From contig JALOBC010000026.1 in the NCBI GenBank assembly GCA_023228465.1, forward strand, positions 1-40,579: a DNA stretch of 40,579 nt, read 5' to 3'. The position numbers were made by a program, and so were the translations under genes. The notes below the pieces were generated by a model. It was not told the origin of the DNA and did no database searches. It saw only the letters and a program-made list of their open reading frames with translations. Source of the DNA: Dokdonella sp. Lineage in GTDB: Bacteria > Pseudomonadota > Gammaproteobacteria > Xanthomonadales > Rhodanobacteraceae. Below are positions 6,914 to 16,346 of the stretch, piece after piece. Numbering within the stretch: the first letter of the stretch is position 1; every line of letters starts with the position of its first letter.

Positions 6914-8655
6914 GGCGCCAACCGCTTGACGGTCTCCAGCAGCACCGGGTTGTCGGCATCCTGGTCGCGTCCCTGCTGCCAGATACGGCGCGCCTCGGCA
7001 TGCTCGCCCTTGCGCCACAACACTTCACCCAGGTGGGCCGCGATCTCGGCGTCGGGCTGCTGCTTCCAGGCTGCACGCAGCAGCGGCAGCGCGGCATCGA
7101 TATCGCCCATGCGGTAATGCCACCAGCCCATCGAATCCATGATCGCCGGCTCGTCCGGCTTGAGTTCGATCGCCCGGCCGATCAGCTTGCCGGCTTCTTC
7201 GAGCGCGGGATCGCCGCTGCGGGCATGGTCGGCCAGGGTGTAGCCCAGCGCATTGAGCGCTTCGGCATTGTCCGGCTTGAGCGCAACCAGCTGGCGCAGG
7301 TCGCGCACCCCGGCCGCCAGGTCGCCATGGGTGATCTCGAACAGGGCGCGCGCGTAGATGATGTCGGCGTCCTCCGGCAGCGCCTGCAGCGCGCGGCTAT
7401 ACACCGCGCGTGCCTCGCCGAATCGATCGCGCTGCGTGAGCAGTTCGGCTTCCAGCAGGTAGGTGCCAGCCAGGCGCTCGCGATCGCCCACGGCCAACTG
7501 CTCCAGCCGCCGTACCAGCACCAGGGCCTGTTCCGTCTCCTGTGTCTGGCCGAGCACGACGGCACGGCGGATCTGTGCGTCGAACCAGCGCTCGTCGTAC
7601 TGCGGGATCATCGCGTACCAATCGAGCGCCGCCTTGCGCTGGTCCAGCATTTCGGCCAGCTGTCCGAGCAGATAGAGGCTCCGCCCGCTGCGGGGTGCCG
7701 GCGCCGCGGCGATTTCGTCGTACAGGCGTGCCAGCGCCTTGTCGTCGCCGGCGCGCGCCAGGTAGGCTGCGCGCGCCGACCAGCTCACGTCGTCCTGCGG
7801 CCCCTGGCCCAACACCCGCGCGGCGCCGCTGTCGTCGCCGTCTTCGGCCAGCAAGGCGGCATAGGCGCCGCGCAAGCGCCGGTTGGCCGGGTCGCGCTTG
7901 AGCGCTTCGCCGTACAGGGCCACGGCCGACTTGCGGTCACCCCGGTCGAGCGCGAGGCGCGCACTCCAGGCATAGCTTTCGCTGCCGTGGAAACGTGCAA
8001 GCGCGCGCCTGGCCAGGCGCTCGGCCAGGGCCTTGTCATCCAGCTTGAAGGCCAGTTGGCTGACGGCGATCCAGCTCGCCTCCTTCTTTCCAAGGTGGCT
8101 GTCGGTGGCGATGCGGTCGAGCAGCCCGGTCGCCAGGCGCGGATCGCCGGCGCCCAGCAGGGCCTGCGCCGCCAACCGCCAGCCGGTTTCATCACCAGCC
8201 TGCACGAGACTGGTGAGGTCCGCCTCGGCGGCCGCCGAATCCTGCTCGCCCAGGGCGATCCAGGCGCGCGCCTGCAGGATGCCCCGATCCGCCGGCGCCA
8301 ACGCCTGCCAACGGCTCAGCGCCTGCCGCGCCAGGGGCCAATCCCGCGTGGCCAGGGCCAGACGGGTTGCCTCCTCGGCGACCGCCGGATCGCCCGATTG
8401 TGCTGCAGCCAGGGTGAAATGGCGCGCAGCCGACCCCACGTCATTGGCCTGCAGGGCGAATTGTCCAGCCAGCAGTTGCAGCATGCCGTCACGCTCGTAG
8501 TCGAAGGACGCGGCGTCAGGCGCGCTGGCCGCCGGCGGCTGCCGCTGCAAGCCGGCACATGCGCCCAGCAGGACGCAGGCCAGGAGAATGCCCAATGCGC
8601 GGGCCAGCGTCGGCACGGACGTACCGCGGGGAGGATTCACGCGGGCGCAGAGCAT
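6910..8655 (-). CDS. Tetratricopeptide-repeat lipoprotein
   Basis: The 581-residue protein begins with a lipoprotein signal (ALGILLACVLLGAC, C33 lipidated), so it should be membrane-anchored and face the periplasm. The rest is helical and TPR-like throughout; the clearest repeats are near residues 440-570, for example NAEALNALGYTLADHA and EPAIMDSMGWWHYRMGDIDAALPLLRAAW. TPR lipoproteins of this size lie upstream of lolB in many gammaproteobacteria. A scaffold role in envelope assembly is an inference from location. No catalytic motif is visible. Its stop overlaps the lolB start. Confidence 0.88.
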   Translation of the reverse strand: MLCARVNPPRGTSVPTLARALGILLACVLLGACAGLQRQPPAASAPDAASFDYERDGMLQLLAGQFALQANDVGSAARHFTLAAAQSGDPAVAEEATRLALATRDWPLARQALSRWQALAPADRGILQARAWIALGEQDSAAAEADLTSLVQAGDETGWRLAAQALLGAGDPRLATGLLDRIATDSHLGKKEASWIAVSQLAFKLDDKALAERLARRALARFHGSESYAWSARLALDRGDRKSAVALYGEALKRDPANRRLRGAYAALLAEDGDDSGAARVLGQGPQDDVSWSARAAYLARAGDDKALARLYDEIAAAPAPRSGRSLYLLGQLAEMLDQRKAALDWYAMIPQYDERWFDAQIRRAVVLGQTQETEQALVLVRRLEQLAVGDRERLAGTYLLEAELLTQRDRFGEARAVYSRALQALPEDADIIYARALFEITHGDLAAGVRDLRQLVALKPDNAEALNALGYTLADHARSGDPALEEAGKLIGRAIELKPDEPAIMDSMGWWHYRMGDIDAALPLLRAAWKQQPDAEIAAHLGEVLWRKGEHAEARRIWQQGRDQDADNPVLLETVKRLAP

Positions 8656-8804
8656 GAGCTACCTTGGATTTCGGGTGACGGCGGGCGAGGCGGCAAGCTT
8701 AGCCGATCTGTTCCAGTGCCGCGGCAGTCGCGACATGCGCGGCGCGGGAGTCGCCCAAACCCTTGAGGGCGCTGCGTTTGGGCGCCCGGCCGCTGGCCGG
8801 CACA

Positions 8805-8835
8805 TTGGCCTGATGGGCCCGGCCGGCGATACACT
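8805..8835 (+). promoter_or_regulatory. Possible hemA promoter
   Basis: TTGGCC (8805-8810) and TACACT (8830-8835) are 19 bases apart in the 252-base gap between the divergent TPR gene and hemA. The -10 box is reasonable; the -35 box and spacing are weak. A GGGCGC/GCGCCC inverted repeat lies just upstream near 8768-8787. No other feature was seen in this gap. Confidence 0.3.
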
Positions 8836-8907
8836 ACGCGCGGCTGAACCGGCACGCGTGCAAGGGGTTCCACGCCGGGCGGCATCGGGCCGCGTTGGAT
8901 TTACCAC

Positions 8908-10182
8908 ATGACGCTGATTGCCCTCGGACTCAACCACCTGACCGCACCCATCGCCCTGCGCGAACGCATCGCCTTCCCGGCCGATGCGACGACGCCGGCG
9001 CTGGCCGGCCTGTGCGCCGAGCCGGGTATCCACGAGGCAGCCATCCTTTCCACCTGCAACCGCACCGAGCTCTACTGCACGGTCGAACCGGGCGCCGAAA
9101 CGGTGCCCGCAATCTGGCTTGGCCGCCATCAGGAAGTGACCCCGCTGCGGCTCGACGAGTTCCTCTACCGCCACCACGATGCCGACGCGGTGCGCCACCT
9201 GTTCCGGGTCGCCACCGGGCTGGAATCGATGGTGCTGGGCGAGCCGCAGATCCTTGGTCAGGTAAAGGACGCCTATGCGCTTGCCCGCGAGGCCCACACA
9301 TTGAAGGCGCCGCTGGAGCGCCTGTTCCAGAACACCTTCGCGGTGGCCAAGCGGGTGCGATCGGACACCCGCATCGGCACCAATCCGGTTTCCGTGGCGT
9401 TTACCGCCGTACACCTGGCGCGACGCCTGTTCGCCGACCTCGAAGACGCCTGCGTGCTGCTGATCGGCGCCGGCGACACCATCGAGCTGGCCGCGCGCCA
9501 CCTGGCGGAAACCGGCGTGCGCCGACTCATCATCGCCAATCGCACGCTCGAGAACGCCCAGTTGCTGGCCGGCCGCTTCGGCGGTTACGCCATTTCCCTG
9601 GCCGATCTGCCGCGCCATCTGGCCGAGGCGGACATCGTGATCGCCTCCACCGCCAGCCGCGATCCGGTGCTTGGGCGCGAAACCGTCGCCGCGGCGCTCG
9701 AGGCACGCCGGCGCAGGCCCATGTTCCTGGTCGATCTTGCCGTACCACGGGACATCGACCCTGCGGTCAGCGCGCTCGACGACGTCTATCTCTACAGCAT
9801 CGACGACCTGCACCAGGTGATCGACGACAACCTGCGCTCGCGCCAGGAGGCGGCACGCGAGGCCGAGGCCATGATCGAACTGTCGGTCGGCCACTTCATG
9901 GGCTGGTGGCGCATGCTCAATTCGCCCAACCCGGTGGTGAACCTGCGGCGTGCCGCCGAAGCCAATCGCGACGAGGTGCTGGCCAAGGCGCGCCGCCTGC
10001 TCGCCCACGGCCACAGCCCCGACGAGGCGCTGGCCTTTCTCGCCCAGACCCTCACCAACAAGCTGTTGCACGCGCCCAGCGCCAACCTGCGCAGCGCCGC
10101 ACTGCGCGGCGACAGCGAACTGTTGCAGGCCGCAAGCGAGCTGTTCGACCTGCCCGACGAGGCAACCAGGCGCGATCGTTAG
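8908..10182 (+). CDS. hemA: Glutamyl-tRNA reductase
   Basis: HemA reduces glutamyl-tRNA(Glu) to glutamate-1-semialdehyde, the first step of C5-pathway tetrapyrrole synthesis. It supplies the haem used by the cytochrome bd oxidase also encoded in this window. The 424-residue protein has the catalytic motif STCNRTE at residues 48-54, with nucleophile C50. An NADPH-binding Rossmann segment ([18 protein letters not shown]) and a C-terminal helical dimerisation domain follow. The order hemA-prfA is conserved in gammaproteobacteria. The start gives the usual [15 protein letters not shown]-terminus. Confidence 0.98.
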   Translation: MTLIALGLNHLTAPIALRERIAFPADATTPALAGLCAEPGIHEAAILSTCNRTELYCTVEPGAETVPAIWLGRHQEVTPLRLDEFLYRHHDADAVRHLFRVATGLESMVLGEPQILGQVKDAYALAREAHTLKAPLERLFQNTFAVAKRVRSDTRIGTNPVSVAFTAVHLARRLFADLEDACVLLIGAGDTIELAARHLAETGVRRLIIANRTLENAQLLAGRFGGYAISLADLPRHLAEADIVIASTASRDPVLGRETVAAALEARRRRPMFLVDLAVPRDIDPAVSALDDVYLYSIDDLHQVIDDNLRSRQEAAREAEAMIELSVGHFMGWWRMLNSPNPVVNLRRAAEANRDEVLAKARRLLAHGHSPDEALAFLAQTLTNKLLHAPSANLRSAALRGDSELLQAASELFDLPDEATRRDR

Positions 10183-10322
10183 CGCGCCATCCGACCTGTC
10201 GGCGCCTGGGTGCGTGGCTGCTGGATCGGGCCCGTGGAACCGGGTGTCGCAACCCGCGCCCGGTACGCCATGGCCACCTGTCATTCCGCGCCCCGCTCCC
10301 GCCCCTTCCACACCCGGTCCCC

Positions 10323-11405
10323 ATGCTCCCCACGATTCGCCGCAAACTGGAACAACTCGCCGAGCGCCATGAGGAACTCGAGCACCTGCTCGCCAGCCCC
10401 GAGGTACTGGCCGACGCCAAGCGCCTGCGCGAAGTCTCGCGCGAGCACGCCCACCTCGCGCCGCTGGCGGCTTCGCTGCACGCCTGGGACGAGGCCGGCG
10501 CTGCGCTGGAATCGGCGCAGGCGATGCTGGCGGATGCGGAACTGCGCGAGCTTGCCGAACAGGAGATCGACACGCTCCAGGCACGCCGCGCGGAACTCGA
10601 GCACCAGCTGCGCGCCCTGCTGGTGCCGCGCGATCCGCGCGACGCCGGCAACCTGTTCCTGGAAATTCGCGCCGGCACCGGCGGCGACGAGGCGGCCATT
10701 TTTGCCGGCGACCTGCTGCGCATGTACCTGCGCTACGCCGAGCCGCGTGGCTGGCGCGCGGAAATCCTCTCTGCCCACGAGGGCGAGCACGGCGGCTACA
10801 AGGAAGTGATCGCGCGCATCGAGGGTGAGGGTGCATTTTCACGCCTGAAGTACGAATCAGGCACCCACCGCGTCCAGCGCGTGCCGGAAACCGAATCGCA
10901 GGGCCGCATCCACACCTCGGCTGCCACCGTCGCCATCCTGCCGGAGCTGGACGAGGTGGACGACATCGAGATCAACCCGGCGGACCTGCGCACCGACACC
11001 TTTCGCGCCTCGGGGGCAGGCGGCCAGCACGTCAACAAGACCAATTCGGCCATCCGCATCACCCACCTGCCGAGCGGCATCGTGGTGGAATGCCAGGACG
11101 AGCGCAGCCAGCACAAGAACCGCGCCCGCGCCCTGTCGCTGCTGAAGGCGCGCCTGCTCGACGAGGCGCAATCGAAACAGGCGGCCACCCAGGCCGAATC
11201 GCGCCGGCTGCAGGTTGGTTCGGGCGACCGCAGCCAGCGCATCCGCACCTACAACTTCCCGCAGGGGCGCATCACCGACCACCGCATCAACCTGACCCTT
11301 TACCGCCTGCCCGAGATCATCGCCGGCGACCTGGACGAACTCATCGACGCGCTGGCACGCGAGGACCAGGCCGACCAGTTGCAGCAGCTCGCGGCGCAGC
11401 GCTGA
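10323..11405 (+). CDS. prfA: Peptide chain release factor 1
   Basis: RF1 recognises UAG and UAA and triggers hydrolysis of peptidyl-tRNA. The protein has 360 residues. The stop-codon recognition loop is PET (188-190, in [10 protein letters not shown]), a variant of the PxT tripeptide found in many RF1 proteins. The catalytic motif is GGQ at 233-235 within [14 protein letters not shown]. The start at 10323 matches the family N-terminus; the frame is open upstream only as an overlap of hemA. prmC, which often follows prfA, is not found here. A short degenerate copy of the 209-229 region lies downstream at 11483-11544. Confidence 0.98.
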   Translation: MLPTIRRKLEQLAERHEELEHLLASPEVLADAKRLREVSREHAHLAPLAASLHAWDEAGAALESAQAMLADAELRELAEQEIDTLQARRAELEHQLRALLVPRDPRDAGNLFLEIRAGTGGDEAAIFAGDLLRMYLRYAEPRGWRAEILSAHEGEHGGYKEVIARIEGEGAFSRLKYESGTHRVQRVPETESQGRIHTSAATVAILPELDEVDDIEINPADLRTDTFRASGAGGQHVNKTNSAIRITHLPSGIVVECQDERSQHKNRARALSLLKARLLDEAQSKQAATQAESRRLQVGSGDRSQRIRTYNFPQGRITDHRINLTLYRLPEIIAGDLDELIDALAREDQADQLQQLAAQR

Positions 11406-11433
11406 GATCGCCGGAGGAACTGCAAGGTTCGGG

Positions 11434-11470
11434 ATGCCGGCTCTCGCAGCGGCCCACATGTGGGCTCCTG
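11434..11470 (-). repeat. REP-like palindromic element
   Basis: A perfect 14-base palindrome GCCCACATGTGGGC (11452-11465) is followed on the minus-strand view by an imperfect second arm. The minus strand begins CAGGAGCCCACATGTGGGC, very similar to the AGGAGC-headed REP sequences that are scattered between genes in Lysobacterales and pseudomonads. No associated RAYT-type transposase gene is present in the window. It lies 29 bases after the prfA stop. Confidence 0.65.
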
Positions 11471-11482
11471 TCTGCCCCCCGG

Positions 11483-11544
11483 ATTGACGTGGTGGACGAC
11501 ATCGAACTCAAACCGACCGACCTGTGCACCGGTGCGTTCCGCGC
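11483..11544 (+). pseudogene. Short decayed release-factor-like fragment
   Basis: Reading frame sequence DVVDDIELKPTDLCTGAFRA resembles prfA residues 210-229, [20 protein letters not shown], at 13 of 20 positions. At DNA level 42 of 53 bases match without gaps in the best part, including 18 of the first 20. Similarity stops before the GGQ motif. No start codon or ribosome binding site goes with it. It looks like a remnant of a duplicated prfA or prfB segment left next to prfA. The stretch 11545-11645 that follows holds nothing I can identify. Confidence 0.55.
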
Positions 11545-11645
11545 AGTGGCTGCCCGGTCGAAGCCCGTGACCGTCAATGCCAGGTCGCGGCGCTCGATGC
11601 TCAGTTGCGGATCGGGCGTCAGGTCGTACGACTGTTCGCTCGATC

Positions 11646-12365
11646 TCAGAGCTTGCGCCCGATCACGTCTACCTTGATGGTAGCCTCGGGGTTGTCGGTG
11701 ACCGGACTCTCGGTTGCGGCACGGGCGCCGCCCGTCGTCGGCGCTTCGCACCGCGGCGCAGGTGCGTGCCTGCCTCCGGTCGAATAACAGATCGGCACCT
11801 TCACCGTGGCGGGGATGCCGTGGCCAGCGACGCGCTCGGGCCAGAACTGCCAGCGGCGCACGGCCTTGATGGCGGAACGCGTGAAGTCGCGCGCGACGGC
11901 TGGCGCGTCCGGTGCAGGTTCAACCGACGTCACCTTGCCGCTGGCGTCGTACCGGACCTCGAGGACGACCTGCGCGGCTACATTTTTCCGCAACTGCTCG
12001 CGCGGAAATTGCGGAGCGACGGTCTTCTCGATGCCGCCACCCGTGCGCACGTCTTCCACGCGCACGGCAAAGCCTTCGCCTTGCGGCTCCAGTGCCACGC
12101 TGACATCGAGGGTGGTTTCGGTGACGGCAGGCACGCCATCGAGCTTGCCCGGCTCGAACGTCCAGCCACGGATGGCAGCCTCGAGCGGGCCGGCCACGGC
12201 CGACTTGACCTTGCTGTGCTGCTCGAGCGCGGTCACGTGGCCGCCCGCGTCCAATGTGACTCTCCATGTGGTGTTGACGGTCGCAGGGACCTCATTTGGG
12301 ACCGCGGCCTGCGCGCCCGTGGCGAGAACGAGGGCGGCCAGGCCACCCAGCAGGATCGAACGCAT
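11646..12365 (-). CDS. Periplasmic protein with two TonB C-terminal-like domains
   Basis: The 239-residue protein has a signal peptide (MRSILLGGLAALVLATGAQAA, cleavage probably after AQA). Two similar segments follow. The first (about 30-95) contains TWRVTLDAGGHVTAL and AIRGWTFEPGKLDG; the second (about 140-210) contains VVLEVRYDASGKVTSVEPAP and AIKAVRRWQFWPERV. Both fit the TonB C-terminal pattern of a strand pair with DxxGxV followed by A(I/L)xAVxxWxFxP. There is no membrane anchor or Pro-rich spanner, so it is not a classical TonB; it may be a soluble periplasmic partner. Function unknown. It is downstream of cydC on the same strand with a 177-base gap. Confidence 0.75.
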   Translation of the reverse strand: MRSILLGGLAALVLATGAQAAVPNEVPATVNTTWRVTLDAGGHVTALEQHSKVKSAVAGPLEAAIRGWTFEPGKLDGVPAVTETTLDVSVALEPQGEGFAVRVEDVRTGGGIEKTVAPQFPREQLRKNVAAQVVLEVRYDASGKVTSVEPAPDAPAVARDFTRSAIKAVRRWQFWPERVAGHGIPATVKVPICYSTGGRHAPAPRCEAPTTGGARAATESPVTDNPEATIKVDVIGRKL

Positions 12366-12481
12366 GAGTTGCTCCTTGTGATGCGGGATCGTCCTGCAAC
12401 CCTCGCCACGCACGGCGCCGATGTCAAGCCGCCCCATGCGGAAGGCGCCGCACGCTCCCTGCGACGCCGGCACGCCTGACC

Positions 12482-12510
12482 GCTCCTCCGGCGGCGCGCC
12501 CCGGCGGAGC
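12482..12510. terminator. Possible transcription terminator after cydC
   Basis: Arms GCTCCTCCGG (12482-12491) and CCGGCGGAGC (12501-12510) pair over ten bases with one mismatch around a nine-base loop. The structure lies 33 bases beyond the cydC stop. No T-run follows on either strand, so this would be a factor-dependent or RNA-protecting hairpin if it acts at all. Confidence 0.35.
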
Positions 12511-12542
12511 CGCTGGCGCGGGATTTGCCCGCACGCCACGCG

Positions 12543-14270
12543 TCACGCCGGGCCAGCGTCGGGAACCGGCGACGGCGCGGCGATCAGCCGCCCGGCTTGC
12601 ATGGATACCTGGCGGTCCACCAGCGAGGCCAGGCCTTCCGCGCGGTGGCTGATCACCAGCACGCTGCGCCCGCGCGTCGCGTGCGCCAGCGCGGCCAGCA
12701 GGGCTCGCGCGGTGACGGCATCGAGTCCTTCCAGGGGCTCGTCCAGGATCAGGATCGGACGCTCGGCCAGCAGTGCCCGTGCGATCGCAACGCGCCGCGC
12801 CTCGCCGCCGGAGATGCGCACGCCGCCTTCGCCCAGCCAGGTGTCGAGTCCGTCGGGAAGCGCGGCCACGAAGGACTGCAACTGCGCGCAGGCGAGCGCG
12901 GCATCGATGGCCGCCGCATCCGCTGCGGGACGCGCGATGCACAGGTTCTCACGCAGGCTGGCATTGAAGATGTGCGGCTGCTGCTCGGCCACCGCGATCG
13001 CGGCGCGCACGTCGGCGGCGGCGTACTCATCGATCGCCCGCCCGCCCAGCGCGATCGCGCCGCGCTGGATCGGATGGAAGCGCAGCAGGGCATGAACCAG
13101 GCTGCTCTTGCCCGCGCCCGACGGGCCGCTGATCGCAACACGTGACCCGTATGGCAGGTCCAGGTCCAGCCCGTCCAGCGCCCACGGCCCCGCGTCCGCG
13201 TAACGCAGCCGCACGTCGCGCCAATGCAGGTCGAAACGCGTCGGAGGCGGGGCCGGGTGGGCCGGATCGTGGACTGCCGGCGGCGTGTCGGCCAGCGCGA
13301 ACACCCGCCGCGCCGCCTCGCCGGTGACCGCACCCTGGGCAAACGCTTCCGGGAGGGGCGCCAGCACCTCGAAGGCCGCCAGCGCCAACAGCACCAGCAT
13401 CGCCACGTCCGGCGCGGCGAGCGCGCCGCGCTGCAGCGCGCCGGTGGCGAGCAGCAGGCTGGCCGCGGCCAGCCCTTGCGCTGCCAAGGGCACCGCGACG
13501 GCGCCAAGGGACTGGAGGCGATCCGGCGTCGCCGGCGCCGGCGTGGCCTCGCCGGTGAGCGCCTCCAGACGCTGGGCACGTTCGCGGCCCGCCCCGTACA
13601 GGGCGAGTTCCGCCGCGCCGCGCAGGCTGTCGCTGGCCAGCGCCCGCTGCTCGCTCTCCAGCGCGACGATCGCGGCCCCGGGACCCCGGCTGCGGCGGAG
13701 CAGCCACAGCGGCAACACCACCGCGACCAGCAGCGCAGCGACCAGCGTCAGCCCCGCCAGCAGCGGCGCGTACATGGCCTGCACCAGCACGATCACCGGC
13801 ATCGCCAGTGCCGCGACCGCGACCGGCACCAGTACAGCGAGAAAGGCGTGCTCCAGGCGGTCGATATCGGCACGCAGCCGCGAAAACAGCTCCGCATCGC
13901 CGAGAAACCCGGTCCGCGCCGGCGCCAGCGGCAGGATGCGCCCGAACAGCCACATGCGCAGCTGGCTGAGCGCGCGCAAGGTCGCTTCGTGGTTGATCAG
14001 CCGGTCCAGGTAGCGCCCGCCGATGCGCAGCAGGGCGAAGGCGCGGATCAGTGCCGATGGCGTGAAGTAGTTGATCGCCGCGCCGCTGATCCCGGCCAGG
14101 CCCATGCTGGCGATGAACCAGCCGGCGACCGCCAGCAGACCGATGCCGGCCAGGGTGCTGACCAGCGACAGGGCAATCCCCAGGGCCATCCAGCCCCAAT
14201 GCGTGCGCATCACCGCCAGCAGCCGCCAGAGCAGCGCGGGCGTGGCCGGTGCAGGCACCTGCACAGCCAT
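12543..14270 (-). CDS. cydC: Cytochrome bd biogenesis ABC exporter subunit CydC
   Basis: CydC pairs with CydD to form a heterodimeric ABC transporter of the inner membrane needed for assembly of bd oxidase; haem and thiol export roles have been proposed. The 575-residue protein has six membrane helices in the first 320 residues, then an ATPase domain with Walker A GPSGAGKSS, signature RISGGEARR and Walker B ILILDEPLEGLD. The start ATG shares one base with the cydD stop (TGATG), which fixes it and implies coupling. It ends the cydABXDC series. Confidence 0.96.
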   Translation of the reverse strand: MAVQVPAPATPALLWRLLAVMRTHWGWMALGIALSLVSTLAGIGLLAVAGWFIASMGLAGISGAAINYFTPSALIRAFALLRIGGRYLDRLINHEATLRALSQLRMWLFGRILPLAPARTGFLGDAELFSRLRADIDRLEHAFLAVLVPVAVAALAMPVIVLVQAMYAPLLAGLTLVAALLVAVVLPLWLLRRSRGPGAAIVALESEQRALASDSLRGAAELALYGAGRERAQRLEALTGEATPAPATPDRLQSLGAVAVPLAAQGLAAASLLLATGALQRGALAAPDVAMLVLLALAAFEVLAPLPEAFAQGAVTGEAARRVFALADTPPAVHDPAHPAPPPTRFDLHWRDVRLRYADAGPWALDGLDLDLPYGSRVAISGPSGAGKSSLVHALLRFHPIQRGAIALGGRAIDEYAAADVRAAIAVAEQQPHIFNASLRENLCIARPAADAAAIDAALACAQLQSFVAALPDGLDTWLGEGGVRISGGEARRVAIARALLAERPILILDEPLEGLDAVTARALLAALAHATRGRSVLVISHRAEGLASLVDRQVSMQAGRLIAAPSPVPDAGPA

Positions 14271-16075
14271 CACGCTGCCCCCTGCGCCTGCCACAGGTGC
14301 GCGTAGGCACCGCCCTGCGCGACCAGCGCCGCGTGCCGGCCGTGCTCGATGACCCGGCCGCGCTGCATGAGCGCGATCGCGTCGGCGTGCGGCGCCGCGC
14401 CCAGGCGATGCGCGATCCACACCACGCTGCGGCCCGCGCCGCAACGCAGCAGCGTGCGTTCGATGGCCTCGGCGCCGGCGGGGTCGAGGTGCCGGGTGGG
14501 TTCGTCCAGCAGCCACAGCGGTGCATCGCGCAGCAGCAGGCGCGCCAGGCCGATGCGTTGGGCCTGGCCGCCGGAAAGACCGTAGCCATCCTCGCCGATA
14601 CGCGTGTCCCAGCCAGCCGGCAACACCTCGATCACCGCGTCCAGGCCGGCGGCCGCGGCCGCGTGCTGCAGGGCCTTCGCATCCGTCTGCGGGCGGGCCA
14701 GCAGCAGGTTGTCGCGCACGCTGCCGGCGAACAGGTGCGGACGCTGCGGCAGCCAGGCGATCTGCCGGCGCCAGGCGTCGAGATCCAGCGTGTCCAGGTC
14801 CCTGTCGTCGATTCGCACCCGGCCCTGCTGCGGCAGCGCGAACCCGAGCAGCACCTGCAGCAGGCTGCTCTTGCCGGCGCCGGTCGCGCCGACCACCATC
14901 AGCGTCGCCCCGGCCGGCAGTTCGAGCGTGCACCGGTCCAGGCCGTGACGCCCCGGTTCGTAGGCGAAGGAGACATCCTCGAAAGCGAGTGCCGGCGGTG
15001 TATCCGGTGGTGCGCGGCGCGCGGTTTGCCGGCGTTGCGGCAGGGGCTGCGCCAACAGCTTGTCGAGGTCGCCCGCAACCGCCAGGGCATCCATGCGTGC
15101 GTGCCGCAGTGCGCCCAGCGCTCGCAGGGGGATGTAGAACTCCGGAGCCAGCAGCAGCACGAACATGCCGCGCGAAAACGCCACGTCCCCCCATAGCAGG
15201 CGAAATCCGACCAGCACCGCCACCACCGCGATGCTGAGGGTGGCGAAGAACTCCAGCACCAGCGAGGACAGGAAGGCCACGCGCAGCACCGCCATGGTTT
15301 CGCGGCGATAACGCTCGCTGCCGGCGGCCAGGCGTGCACGCTCGCGTGCACCGGCACCGAACAGGCGCAGGGTCGCAAGCCCCTGCAGCGCGTCGAAGAA
15401 CTGCTCGCCCAGGCGCGTCAGCACCTCCCAGCGCCGCTCGCTGGCGCGCGCGGCACGATCGCCCAGCAACACCATGAACAGCGGCACCAGCGGCGCGGTC
15501 AGGAGCAGCACCAGCGCGCCGACCCAGTCGGCCGGGAAGGCCACGGCCAGCACCACCAGGGGCAGCGCCACCGCCGCCGCAAGCCGCGGCAGGTAGCGCG
15601 CAAAGTAGGGCTCAAGCGCCTCCACCCCGTCGATCAGGCGCGTCACCAGCTCGCCGCGGGCACGCCCGGCCAGCCACAGCGGGCCGAGCGCCTGCAGGTG
15701 TCCGGTCAGCTCGCCGCGCACCGCGGCCACGACCTCGCGGCCGGCGCGAAAGCCGAACTGCCGTCCGGCAACGACGAGCCCTGCACGCAGCAGAGCCAGC
15801 AGCAGGTAGGCGCTGACGGCGGGCACCAGAGCCGCGGCGGGCTGCTGCTCGAAGATCGCCGCGTGCAGGCCCCAGGCCAGCAGTGCTGCCTGGAGGCACA
15901 GCAGCGCCGTCTGCGCCACGCCGCTGGCGATCGACCAACCCAGCCAGCGCCGCACGTCGCGTGCGTGCATCTTCAGCCACGCCGATGCGCCGCTGCCTGC
16001 TGCCGGCGACCTACCTGGCCCGGGCAGCGCCCCACTCGCGAAGGGCGGCCCTCCGGGCGTGCCCGAACCCGTCAT
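14270..16075 (-). CDS. cydD: Cytochrome bd biogenesis ABC exporter subunit CydD
   Basis: The partner of CydC, with an N-terminal membrane domain and an ATPase domain: Walker A GATGAGKSS, signature LSGGQAQRIG and Walker B LWLLDEPTRHLD. The family N-terminus begins shortly before WLKMHARDVRRWLGWS. Three starts are possible. ATG at 16162 follows CAGGAGG by 11 bases but overlaps cydX by 62 bases. GTG at 16093 lies 7 bases after the cydX stop. ATG at 16075 is given here as a conservative choice with no good ribosome binding site. All keep the full fold (about 600 residues). The stop overlaps the cydC start. Confidence 0.94.
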   Translation of the reverse strand: MTGSGTPGGPPFASGALPGPGRSPAAGSGASAWLKMHARDVRRWLGWSIASGVAQTALLCLQAALLAWGLHAAIFEQQPAAALVPAVSAYLLLALLRAGLVVAGRQFGFRAGREVVAAVRGELTGHLQALGPLWLAGRARGELVTRLIDGVEALEPYFARYLPRLAAAVALPLVVLAVAFPADWVGALVLLLTAPLVPLFMVLLGDRAARASERRWEVLTRLGEQFFDALQGLATLRLFGAGARERARLAAGSERYRRETMAVLRVAFLSSLVLEFFATLSIAVVAVLVGFRLLWGDVAFSRGMFVLLLAPEFYIPLRALGALRHARMDALAVAGDLDKLLAQPLPQRRQTARRAPPDTPPALAFEDVSFAYEPGRHGLDRCTLELPAGATLMVVGATGAGKSSLLQVLLGFALPQQGRVRIDDRDLDTLDLDAWRRQIAWLPQRPHLFAGSVRDNLLLARPQTDAKALQHAAAAAGLDAVIEVLPAGWDTRIGEDGYGLSGGQAQRIGLARLLLRDAPLWLLDEPTRHLDPAGAEAIERTLLRCGAGRSVVWIAHRLGAAPHADAIALMQRGRVIEHGRHAALVAQGGAYAHLWQAQGAA

Positions 16076-16100
16076 GCCGGGCGGCGCGGACACATGCGCG

Positions 16101-16319
16101 TCAGCCTTGGCGAACCGATTGGGTAGGATCCTCGCGGCTCGCCCGCTGTTCATCCTGGGCATCCAGCAGGATGCCTCCTGACGCTGCGACCAGCACGATC
16201 ACGCCGGTGCCGAGCAGCCAGGCGAAATACCACGCGCCGGCCTCGCCGAGGATGATGCCGAGCAGGATCATCAGCATCGCCAGCACCATGAACAACACGA
16301 ACAGCAGGAACATCTTCAT
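16101..16319 (-). CDS. cydX: CydX-like small subunit of cytochrome bd oxidase, extended
   Basis: The 72-residue protein contains WYFAWLLGTGVIVLVAA (29-45), the CydX hallmark (Y-F-A-W-x-L-G at the head of one membrane helix), and ends in a charged tail. Unlike the usual CydX of roughly 30-40 residues that starts at or near MWYFAW, it carries an additional hydrophobic segment at 1-25 (MKMFLLFVLFMVLAMLMILL). No start codon lies immediately before WYFAW; the nearest in-frame ATG codons are inside the first helix. It sits between cydB and cydD, the expected place. The name rests on motif and position; the extension is unusual to me. Confidence 0.75.
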   Translation of the reverse strand: MKMFLLFVLFMVLAMLMILLGIILGEAGAWYFAWLLGTGVIVLVAASGGILLDAQDEQRASREDPTQSVRQG

Positions 16320-16346
16320 GCGTGCGCTCCTTGGGGCCTGTTGACG

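Noticed and set aside
6673-8766. A 697-codon plus-strand open frame opposite lolB and the TPR gene
   Set aside because: Shadow frame; the minus-strand genes have signal peptides, TPR motifs and coupled starts.
12482-12510. Firm intrinsic terminator after cydC
   Set aside because: A stem exists but no T-run follows on either strand, so only a low-confidence terminator was listed.
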